Assembly: GCF_002105555.1 (NCBI RefSeq)
Contig: NZ_CP020613.1
Location: forward strand, 1-64,000
Direction: 5' to 3'
Length of the DNA: 64,000 nucleotides
From: Paracoccus contaminans
Lineage (GTDB): Bacteria > Pseudomonadota > Alphaproteobacteria > Rhodobacterales > Rhodobacteraceae
Positions within the stretch are counted from its first letter, which is position 1. Each line of letters begins with the position of its first letter. Of the stretch, positions 43,818-51,502 are shown piece by piece. Position numbers and translations under genes: made by a program. The notes under the pieces are model-generated. The model was not told the origin of the DNA, ran no database searches, and was given only the letters and a program-made list of their open reading frames with translations.

Positions 43818-44861
43818 ATGAAACATTTTCTGACCGCCGCGTTTCTCGGCGCGGTCGCCGCGACCGGTGCCTGGGCCGAGGGCCCGGTGGACGTGTCCAA
43901 GGTGAACAAGGACCTGTTCACCGCCGCCGACGGCAAGACCTATACCATCGCCACCGTGGTCAAGGTGGACGGCATCGCCTGGTTCGACCGCATGCGCGAG
44001 GGCGTGGACCAGTTCAAGGCCGACACCGGCAACGACACCTATATGGTCGGCCCGTCGCAGGCCGACGCCGCGGCGCAGGTGCAGATGATCGAGAACCTCA
44101 TCGCCCAGGGCGTGGACGCGATCTGCGTCGTCCCCTTCAGCGTCGAGGCGGTCGAGCCGGTGCTGAAAAAGGCGCGCGAACGCGGGATCGTCGTCGTGAC
44201 GCACGAGGCGTCGAATATCCAGAACGCCGATTATGACATCGAGGCGTTCGACAACAAGGCCTACGGCGCCAACCTGATGAAGGTGCTTGGTGAAAAGCTG
44301 GGCGGCAAGGGCAAGTATGTTGCCACCGTCGGCAGCCTGACCTCGAAATCCCAGATGGAATGGATCGACGGCGCGGTCGAATACCAGAAGGCGAATTTCC
44401 CCGAAATGTCGCTCGCGATGGACCGTCTGGAAACCTATGACGATGCCAGCCAGGATTATACCAAGCTGAAGGAAGCCTTCACCGCCCAGCCCGACATTGC
44501 GGGCATCATCGGCGGGCCGATGCCGACCTCGGCCGGGGCGGGCCGCCTGATCACCGAGGGCGGGTTGCAGGGCAAGGTTCATTTCGCCGGCACGGGGCTG
44601 GTTTCGGTCGCGGGCGAATATCTCAAGAACGACGCGGTGGAATACATCCAGTTCTGGGACCCGGCCGTCGCGGGCTATGCGATGAACATGATCGCCATCG
44701 CCGCGCTGGAAAAGAAGAACGACCAGATCAAGGCCGGGCTGAATCTCGGCCTGCCGGGCTATGACAACCTGACCGCGCCCGATCCGGCCAGGCCGAACCT
44801 GCTGTTCGGCGCCGGCTGGGTCGGCGTGACCAAGGACAACATGGACCAGTACAACTTCTGA
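43818..44861 (+). CDS. Sugar ABC transporter substrate-binding protein
   Basis: A 347-residue periplasmic protein of the RbsB/LsrB/RhaS class (Peripla_BP_4). The signal peptide reads MKHFLTAAFLGAVAATGAWA. The first lobe has TIATVVKVDGIAWFDRMREGVDQF and VQMIENLIAQGVDAICVVPFS, a typical sugar-pocket pattern. It is the first gene of the importer operon. The enzymes encoded downstream (DeoK, DeoC) make 2-deoxy-D-ribose or a close relative the most likely ligand. Confidence 0.9.
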   Translation: MKHFLTAAFLGAVAATGAWAEGPVDVSKVNKDLFTAADGKTYTIATVVKVDGIAWFDRMREGVDQFKADTGNDTYMVGPSQADAAAQVQMIENLIAQGVDAICVVPFSVEAVEPVLKKARERGIVVVTHEASNIQNADYDIEAFDNKAYGANLMKVLGEKLGGKGKYVATVGSLTSKSQMEWIDGAVEYQKANFPEMSLAMDRLETYDDASQDYTKLKEAFTAQPDIAGIIGGPMPTSAGAGRLITEGGLQGKVHFAGTGLVSVAGEYLKNDAVEYIQFWDPAVAGYAMNMIAIAALEKKNDQIKAGLNLGLPGYDNLTAPDPARPNLLFGAGWVGVTKDNMDQYNF

Positions 44862-44933
44862 TCCAGCCTTCGCGGCCGGCGGGCGCATGCCTGTCCGGCC
44901 GCGGCCCTGTCCTGCCTGCGACGGATTGTCACC

Positions 44934-46463
44934 ATGCCCGCGCCAGACCGCGCCACACCCCTGATCGAACTGCGCGCCATCACCAAGCGTTTCGGCGGCG
45001 TGACCGCGCTTGACGGCGTGTCGCTGTCGATCATGCCCGGCGAGATCCATTGCCTTGCCGGCGAGAACGGCTCGGGCAAATCGACGGTCATCAAGGTCAT
45101 TTCCGGCGTCTATCGGCCCGACGGAGGCGAGATCCTGATCGACGGGCGCCCGGCTGGAACGCTCGATCCGGTGCGATCGACCGCCGCGGGCATCCAGGTG
45201 ATCTATCAGGATTTCTCGCTGTTCCCGACGCTGAGCGTTGCCGAGAACCTGACGCTGAACAGCTTTCTGCGCGAAGGCCGCGCCATGGTGGACCGCGCCC
45301 GCGCCCGCAAGATGTCGGCCGAGGTGCTGGCGCGGCTGGGGGTGGACCTGCCGCTGGATGCGGCGGTCGAAAGCCTGCCCACCGCGGGGCGGCAACTGGT
45401 CGCCATCGCCCGCGCGGTGCTGGCCGATGCGCGGCTGATCATCATGGACGAGCCGACCACCGCCCTGACCGGGCGCGAGGTCGAGCGGCTGTTCCGCATC
45501 ACCCGCGATCTGCAGGCGCAGGGCATCGCCGTGCTGTTCGTCAGCCACAAGATGCGCGAGATGCTGGACCTGTCCGAACGCCTGACGGTGTTCCGCAGCG
45601 GCCGCAAGGTCGCCGAAGGGCCGACCGCGGGTTTTGACGAGGCCGCCATCACCCGCGCCATGACCGGCCGCGATCTGGCGCGCGCGCGCTATGACGCGCC
45701 CGCCGCGACCGGCGCGCCGCGGCTGGAACTGCGCAACCTGACCGTGCCGGGCCAGGTCGAGAATGTCTCGCTGTCGCTTCATGCCGGAGAGGTCGTGGGC
45801 ATTTCGGGCCTGATCGGATCGGGGCGGACCGAACTGGCGCTGGCCGTGTTCGGGATGAAGCCGGGCTTTTCCGGCCATGTCCTTGTCGATGGCCGCATCG
45901 TCGATCCGCAAGACGTGCAGAGCGCCATCGCCGCCGGCATCGCCTATGTCCCCGAGGATCGGCTGTCCGAGGGGCTGTTTCTCAGCCGCTCGATCCGCGA
46001 CAATTCCATCGCCGCGGCCATCGGGCGCTTTGCGCGCGGGCCTTGGCTCGATCGGCGCCGCGCCGCCGGCGCCACGCGGGCGATGTTCGAGCGCATGACC
46101 ATCGCCGCGCCCGGCACCGGGGCGCCCGTCGGCACGCTGTCGGGCGGCAACCAGCAGCGGGTGATGATCGGGCGCTGGCTGATGACCGGGGCGCGGGTGC
46201 TGATCCTGAACGGCCCCACCGTGGGCGTCGATGTCGGATCAAAGGCGACGATCCACGCGATCGTGCACCGTATGGCGCGCGAGGAAGGGCTGGCGGTGCT
46301 GATGATTTCCGATGACGTGCCCGAACTGGTGGGCAACTGCAACCGCGTCCTCGGCATGGCAGGCGGGCGGCTGGCGGGCGAATTCGCCGGCCCCGCCCTG
46401 ACCGAGGACGCGCTGAACGAGACGCTGCGCCTTGGCGCACACCCGAACGGAGTTCCGGCATGA
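44934..46463 (+). CDS. Sugar ABC transporter ATP-binding protein, two NBDs
   Basis: A 509-residue RbsA-type ATPase with two fused nucleotide-binding domains. NBD1 has Walker A GENGSGKST, Walker B LIIMDEPTTAL and a divergent signature (LPTAGRQL). NBD2 has a degenerate Walker A (SGLIGSGRTE) and a good signature LSGGNQQR, but Walker B reads ILNGPTVGVDVG where the family usually has ILDEPTRGIDVG. The Asp and catalytic Glu are therefore both replaced in NBD2. It starts 72 bp after the binding-protein gene and overlaps the next permease by 4 nt. It powers uptake with the two RbsC-type permeases. Confidence 0.92.
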   Translation: MPAPDRATPLIELRAITKRFGGVTALDGVSLSIMPGEIHCLAGENGSGKSTVIKVISGVYRPDGGEILIDGRPAGTLDPVRSTAAGIQVIYQDFSLFPTLSVAENLTLNSFLREGRAMVDRARARKMSAEVLARLGVDLPLDAAVESLPTAGRQLVAIARAVLADARLIIMDEPTTALTGREVERLFRITRDLQAQGIAVLFVSHKMREMLDLSERLTVFRSGRKVAEGPTAGFDEAAITRAMTGRDLARARYDAPAATGAPRLELRNLTVPGQVENVSLSLHAGEVVGISGLIGSGRTELALAVFGMKPGFSGHVLVDGRIVDPQDVQSAIAAGIAYVPEDRLSEGLFLSRSIRDNSIAAAIGRFARGPWLDRRRAAGATRAMFERMTIAAPGTGAPVGTLSGGNQQRVMIGRWLMTGARVLILNGPTVGVDVGSKATIHAIVHRMAREEGLAVLMISDDVPELVGNCNRVLGMAGGRLAGEFAGPALTEDALNETLRLGAHPNGVPA

Positions 46464-47467
46464 CCGCCGCGGCGACATCAAGCGGCGCCCAACCCTGGTG
46501 GCGCAGCACCGAGGCGGTTGTGGGCGCCGTCCTGATCCTGGCGATGCTGGCGATCGGCGCGGTCAACCCGGCCTTCTGGTCGGCCGACAACCTGTTCAGC
46601 CTGCTGCGGTCCAACGTCGTCGTGGGGGTGATGGCGCTGGGGCTGCTGGTGGTGATGATCTCGGGCGGGATCGATGTCAGCTTTCCGGCCTTTGCGGTGG
46701 TGGCGCTGTATCTGGTGGTGCGGCTGATGGTCGATCAGGGGCTGGGCGGCCATGTCTGGCCCTTCCTTGCCGCCACCGCGATCGGGGCGGGGCTGGGGCT
46801 GGTTAATGCGGCGATCATCCACAAGCTGCGGATGATCCCGCTGATCGTGACGCTGGGCACGGCGTCGATGGCGCGGGGGCTGCTGAACGGGCTGGTCGGC
46901 ACGTCGAACGTCAACATCGACCGCTTTCCCAAGTCGCTGATCGAGGTCGGCCGCATCGACCTGGTGACGCTGACCAACGCGCAGGGCGGCAGCTTTGGCC
47001 TGACGGCGATGCTGCCGGTCTATCTGGCGCTGGCGCTGGCCGTGCATCTGGTGCTGACGCGCACGATGATCGGGCGTTCGGTCTTTGCCTATGGCGCCTC
47101 GCCCGAGGCGGCGCGCCGCGTCGGTTTCCGCACCGGGCGCACGGTGGTGTTCGTCTATGGGCTGGCCGGGGCGCTGGCCGGGCTGGCGGGGATGATGCAC
47201 AGCTCGATGATCTGGATGGCCAACCCGCGCGATTTCGCCGGGCTGGAGATGGAGGTGATCGCCGCCGTGGTGCTGGGCGGGGCGTCGATCTTTGGCGGCC
47301 GGGGTTCGGTCCTGGGGACGATGCTGGGCGTGTTCATCATCGTGATGATCAAGAACTCGCTGATCCTGATGGGCATCGACACGACATGGCAGCGGGTGGT
47401 GATCGGCGCCATGCTGATCGCGGCGACGGCGCTGACCGCGCTGCGCGACCGCAAGGCGCTGGTCTGA
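46460..47467 (+). CDS. Sugar ABC transporter permease (RbsC type), first
   Basis: A 335-residue BPD_transp_2 family permease with eight to ten helices. Family motifs are MALGLLVVMISGGIDVSFPAF near the N-terminus, VTLGTASMARGL in the middle and VVLGGASIFGGRGSVLGT in the C-terminal part. The ATG overlaps the ATPase stop. It forms a heterodimeric channel with the next gene's product, unlike ribose systems with a single RbsC. Confidence 0.9.
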   Translation: MTAAATSSGAQPWWRSTEAVVGAVLILAMLAIGAVNPAFWSADNLFSLLRSNVVVGVMALGLLVVMISGGIDVSFPAFAVVALYLVVRLMVDQGLGGHVWPFLAATAIGAGLGLVNAAIIHKLRMIPLIVTLGTASMARGLLNGLVGTSNVNIDRFPKSLIEVGRIDLVTLTNAQGGSFGLTAMLPVYLALALAVHLVLTRTMIGRSVFAYGASPEAARRVGFRTGRTVVFVYGLAGALAGLAGMMHSSMIWMANPRDFAGLEMEVIAAVVLGGASIFGGRGSVLGTMLGVFIIVMIKNSLILMGIDTTWQRVVIGAMLIAATALTALRDRKALV

Positions 47468-47483
47468 ACGCGGAGAGCCGAGC

Positions 47484-48530
47484 ATGACCGATCCCCTTTC
47501 CCCGCATAATGTTCCCGGCCCCGACCCGCTGCCCCGGCCCGCGCCGCCGCCCTCGGCGCTGTCGCGCCTGACGGGCGGCATGGGCGGGGCGGGCAACCTG
47601 CAACTGCTGCTGATCTGCATCGTCGTGTTCGCGGCGATGACGGCGATGAACCCGCGGTTTCTCAACCCCTACAACTTCCAGTCGATGGCGTCCTTCCTGC
47701 CCGAACTGGGCATCCTGGCGCTGGCGATGATGATCGCGATGCTGACCGGGGGGATCGACCTGTCGGTCGTCGGCCTGGCCAATCTGGCGGCGGTCACCGC
47801 CGGGCTGTTCTTTGCCCGGCAGGGCGGCAAGGACGCGGGCGCGGCCATCGCCCTGGCCGGGGTGATGGTGGCGCTGGGGGTGGGCGTTGCCGGGGGCATG
47901 CTCAACGGGCTGCTGATCTCGCGCCTGCGGATCACGCCGATCCTGGCGACGCTGGGCACGGGCTATGTGTTCACGGGCCTTGCGCTGGTGCTGACCGGCG
48001 GGCCGGCGATCGTCGGCTTTCCCGCCGCCTGGAACGCCATCGGCAATGCCCATATCGGCCCCGTGCCGGTGCCCTTCCTGATCTTTGTCGCCGTCTGCGC
48101 CGGGGTCTGGGCGCTGCTGTCGCGCAGCGCCTTCGGCCTGCAGCTGATGCTGATCGGGACCAACCCGCGCGCCGCGATCTTTGCCGGCATCCGGCGGGGG
48201 CGGATGCTGATGTATTCCTATGCGCTGACCGGGGCGATGGCGGCGCTGGCCGGGATCATCCTGTCGGCGCGCACCAACGCCGCCAAGTCGGACTATGGCG
48301 CGTCCTACCTGCTGCAGGCGGTGCTGATCGCCGTCCTTGGCGGCACCAACCCGGCCGGGGGCCGGGGCAGCGTCATGGGTGTCGTGCTGGCGGTCGCCTC
48401 GCTGGTGATGCTGTCCTCGGGGTTCCAGATGATGCGGGTGTCGAATTTCATGATCGACTTCATCTGGGGGGCGTTCCTGATCGCGGTGCTGACGATCAAC
48501 GTCCTGCTGAACCGCCGGGGCGAGGGCTGA
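47484..48530 (+). CDS. Sugar ABC transporter permease (RbsC type), second
   Basis: A 348-residue permease of the same family. A proline-rich N-terminal tail of about 35 residues precedes the first helix. LALAMMIAMLTGGIDLSVVGLAN, LGTGYVFTGLALVLTGG and AVLGGTNPAGGRGSVMG correspond to the motifs of the first permease. It starts 16 bp after its partner. Confidence 0.9.
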   Translation: MTDPLSPHNVPGPDPLPRPAPPPSALSRLTGGMGGAGNLQLLLICIVVFAAMTAMNPRFLNPYNFQSMASFLPELGILALAMMIAMLTGGIDLSVVGLANLAAVTAGLFFARQGGKDAGAAIALAGVMVALGVGVAGGMLNGLLISRLRITPILATLGTGYVFTGLALVLTGGPAIVGFPAAWNAIGNAHIGPVPVPFLIFVAVCAGVWALLSRSAFGLQLMLIGTNPRAAIFAGIRRGRMLMYSYALTGAMAALAGIILSARTNAAKSDYGASYLLQAVLIAVLGGTNPAGGRGSVMGVVLAVASLVMLSSGFQMMRVSNFMIDFIWGAFLIAVLTINVLLNRRGEG

Positions 48531-48533
48531 GCC

Positions 48534-49622
48534 ATGATCGCCACCATCCCCCTGACCCGCGACCAGTTCACCGCCGCCCCGCGCGTGATCGCCCGCATCG
48601 GCGGGCTGACCGCCACCGCGCGCCGTTATCCGACAGGGATCGAGGCGCTGACCATCGCCAATGCCCGCGGCCATGTCGAGGTGCTGCCCTTCATGGGGCA
48701 GATGCTGTGGGACGCGGCCTTTGACGGGCTGCGCCTGACCATGGACAGCCAGTTCGACGCCCCGCGCCCCGCCGCCACCATCATCGGCACCTATGGCTGC
48801 CTTGGGTTCCATTCGGGCCTGCTGGCGAACGGCGTGCCCACCGCCGCCGACAGCCACCCCGTCCACGGCGAGTTTCCGACCTGCGCCATGGACGAGGCGT
48901 GGCTGGAACTGGGTCAGGCGGATGGCCGCGCCTTTGTCCGCCTTGGCGGGCGGCGCGATCACGTCGAGGGGTTCGGCCCCCATTACCGGGCGACGCCTTC
49001 GGTCACGCTGGCCGACGGGCAGGCGGCGCTTGACTGGACGATGAGCGTGCAGAACCGGTCCGCCTTTGCGATGCCGCTGCAATACATGGCGCATCTGAAC
49101 CCGGCCTGGCTGGACGGCGCCACGATCCATCAGCCCGCGCCTTGGACGCCCGAGCGCACGCAGGTGCGCGCCGCCGTCCCCGCCCATGTGGCGCCCAACC
49201 CGGATTATCTGGCGCTGATCGGGCGGCTGGCTGACGATCCCGCGCGGATGCGGGTGCTGGACATGGCCGATCTGGACCCCGAGCAGGTGTTCTATATCCG
49301 CCGCCCCGCTAGTGACGCCGAGGGCCGCGTCAGCGTGATGCTGCGCCGGCCCCAGGGCGACGGGATCGCCGTCAGCTACCGGGCCGACCATTTCCCGCAT
49401 CTGGTGCGCTGGCTGCTGGCCAATGGCGACACCCGCGTCGCGGCCTTTGCCCTGCCCTCGACCTGCGAACCCGAAGGGCGCGCGGCCGAGACGGCCAAGG
49501 GCAACATCCGCCATCTGGCGCCCGGCGCGCGGGCCGATTTCGCCCTGCGGGTCGGCTATCTCACCCCGGCCGAGGCGGCGACGCTCGCCCGGGCCATCGA
49601 CAATGCAGGAGCAGGCGCATGA
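48534..49622 (+). CDS. DUF4432/aldose 1-epimerase-like protein (DeoX-like)
   Basis: A 362-residue protein of the galactose-mutarotase-like fold (DUF4432). Visible features are NARGHVEVLPFMGQMLWDAAFDG, GTYGCLGFHSGLL and ADSHPVHGEFP, whose His residues would be catalytic. Proteins of this kind accompany deoK in enterobacterial deoxyribose clusters (DeoX). It probably interconverts anomers or ring forms of the imported deoxy sugar before phosphorylation. It lies 3 bp after the permease and overlaps the kinase start by 4 nt. Confidence 0.8.
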   Translation: MIATIPLTRDQFTAAPRVIARIGGLTATARRYPTGIEALTIANARGHVEVLPFMGQMLWDAAFDGLRLTMDSQFDAPRPAATIIGTYGCLGFHSGLLANGVPTAADSHPVHGEFPTCAMDEAWLELGQADGRAFVRLGGRRDHVEGFGPHYRATPSVTLADGQAALDWTMSVQNRSAFAMPLQYMAHLNPAWLDGATIHQPAPWTPERTQVRAAVPAHVAPNPDYLALIGRLADDPARMRVLDMADLDPEQVFYIRRPASDAEGRVSVMLRRPQGDGIAVSYRADHFPHLVRWLLANGDTRVAAFALPSTCEPEGRAAETAKGNIRHLAPGARADFALRVGYLTPAEAATLARAIDNAGAGA

Positions 49623-50545
49623 GCGGACGGATCGGCGTGGTCGGGTCGAACATGATCGACCTCGTGACCTATATCGACCGGATGCCCGGTCCGGGCGAGA
49701 CGGTCGAGGCGCCCGATTTCGCCATCGGCTTTGGCGGCAAGGGCGCCAACCAGGCGGTCGCCGCCGCCCGGCTGGGATCGCGTGTGACGATGGTCACGCG
49801 GGTCGGCGACGACATGTTCGGCCCCCGGCAGCTGGAAAACTTTCGCGCGAGCGGCATCGACACCGCCCATGTGCGCACCGCGCCCGGTCTGGCCTCGGGC
49901 GTCGCGCCGATCTTTGTCGAACGCTCGGGCGAGAATGCGATCCTGATCGTCAAGGGCGCCAATGCCGCCCTGTCGCCCGCCGATGTGGACGCGGCCGAGG
50001 AGGCGCTGGCCGCCTGCGACGTGATCCTGCTGCAACTCGAGGTGCCGCTCGAAACCGTCTATCACACCATCGCGCTGGCCGCGCGGCGGGGGGTGCGCTG
50101 CGTGCTGAACCCCGCCCCGGCGGCGCGCGATCTGGACCTGTCGCGGCTGGCCGGCCTCAGCTTCTTCACCCCCAATGAGACGGAACTGTCGGTGCTGACC
50201 GGCATGCCCGCGGGCGGCGAGGCGGAAATCGCCGCCGCCGCCCGCAGCCTGATCGCCAAGGGCATCGGGCAGGTCGTGGTGACGCTGGGCGGGCGCGGGG
50301 CGCGGCTGGTGACGGCGGACGGGGTTCAGGCGATCGCGCCGGTGTCGGTCACGCCCGTGGACACCACCGGGGCGGGCGATGCCTTCATCGGCAGCTTTGC
50401 CCATTTCCTCGCCGCCGGGCAGGGGGCGCCGGCGGCGCTGGCCCGCGCGGCGCGCTATGCGGCCCTGTCCGTGACGCGGCGCGGCACCCAGGCATCCTAT
50501 GCCGCCCCGGACGAATTCGCCGCCTTCTGCGAGGCCCATCCATGA
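49619..50545 (+). CDS. deoK: 2-Deoxyribokinase (PfkB/ribokinase family)
   Basis: A 308-residue PfkB kinase. The N-terminus GSNMIDLVTYIDRMP matches DeoK rather than ribokinase (which usually has GSINxD). GGKGANQAVAAARLG, LLQLEVPLETVYH, NPAPAARDL, TPNETELSVLTGMP and DTTGAGDAF (catalytic Asp) follow. It phosphorylates 2-deoxy-D-ribose to the 5-phosphate, the substrate of the DeoC encoded next. Its start overlaps the epimerase gene and its stop overlaps deoC, both by 4 nt. Confidence 0.88.
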   Translation: MSGRIGVVGSNMIDLVTYIDRMPGPGETVEAPDFAIGFGGKGANQAVAAARLGSRVTMVTRVGDDMFGPRQLENFRASGIDTAHVRTAPGLASGVAPIFVERSGENAILIVKGANAALSPADVDAAEEALAACDVILLQLEVPLETVYHTIALAARRGVRCVLNPAPAARDLDLSRLAGLSFFTPNETELSVLTGMPAGGEAEIAAAARSLIAKGIGQVVVTLGGRGARLVTADGVQAIAPVSVTPVDTTGAGDAFIGSFAHFLAAGQGAPAALARAARYAALSVTRRGTQASYAAPDEFAAFCEAHP

Positions 50546-51495
50546 ACGACGCGCGCAACCCCGGCACGCCCCTGACCCCCGACTGGTTCGAGGGCGTGAC
50601 CGTCAACCGCAGCGCCGCCGAACGCCGCACCGCCCAGATCCCCGCCCGGCGCAGCGTGAAGAAGGATCACCAGGCCGCCTGGCTGATCCATGCGATCCGC
50701 TGCATCGACCTGACGACGCTGGCGGGCGATGACACCGCCGAACGGGTGCGGCGCCTGTGCGCCAAGGCCCGCCAGCCGGTGCGCCCCGACATCCAGGCCG
50801 CGCTGGGGCTGGCGGAGGAACGCATCGCCACCGCCGCCGTCTGCGTCTATCCGACCATGGTGCCCCATGCCGTCGCGGCGCTGGCGGGCAGCGGCATCCC
50901 CGTCGCCTCGGTCGCCACCGGCTTTCCCGCCGGGCTGATGCCGCTGCCGCTGCGGCTGGCGGAAATCCGCTGGTGCGTCGAGCAGGGGGCGGCGGAAATC
51001 GACATCGTCATCACCCGCGAACACGCCCTGCGCGGCGACTGGCCCGCGCTTTACGACGAGATCGCGGCGATGCGCGAGGCCTGCGGCGATGCGCACATGA
51101 AGGCGATCCTGGCCACCGGGGAACTGGGGTCGCTGACCACCGTTCATGCCGCGTCGATGGTTGCGATGCAGGCGGGGGCGGATTTCATCAAGACCTCGAC
51201 CGGCAAGGAAACCGAGAACGCCACCCTGCCCGTCGCCCTGACCATGATCCGGGCCTTGCGCGACTATCAGGGCAGGACCGGCCACGCCGTCGGCTTCAAG
51301 CCCGCGGGCGGGCTGCGTTCGGCCAAGGAGGCGATGGTCTGGCTGTCCCTGATCCGCGAGGAGCTGGGCCTGCGCGCGATGCAGCCGGACCTGTTCCGCA
51401 TCGGCGCATCCTCGATGCTGGGCGACATCGAACGGCAACTGGAACACCACGTCACCGGGCGTTACGCCGCCCAGTCCCACCACCCGATCGGTTGA
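50542..51495 (+). CDS. deoC: Deoxyribose-phosphate aldolase
   Basis: A 317-residue DERA. The Schiff-base Lys lies in FIKTSTGK (Lys217), the second essential Lys in GFKPAGG (Lys253), and the Asp of the relay in EIDIVI. It is longer than the 259-residue E. coli enzyme because of an N-terminal extension of about 45 residues, as in the class that includes animal DERA. It splits 2-deoxyribose-5-phosphate into glyceraldehyde-3-phosphate and acetaldehyde. The adjacent ALDH would remove the acetaldehyde. Confidence 0.95.
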   Translation: MNDARNPGTPLTPDWFEGVTVNRSAAERRTAQIPARRSVKKDHQAAWLIHAIRCIDLTTLAGDDTAERVRRLCAKARQPVRPDIQAALGLAEERIATAAVCVYPTMVPHAVAALAGSGIPVASVATGFPAGLMPLPLRLAEIRWCVEQGAAEIDIVITREHALRGDWPALYDEIAAMREACGDAHMKAILATGELGSLTTVHAASMVAMQAGADFIKTSTGKETENATLPVALTMIRALRDYQGRTGHAVGFKPAGGLRSAKEAMVWLSLIREELGLRAMQPDLFRIGASSMLGDIERQLEHHVTGRYAAQSHHPIG

Positions 51496-51502
51496 GGCGC
51501 CC

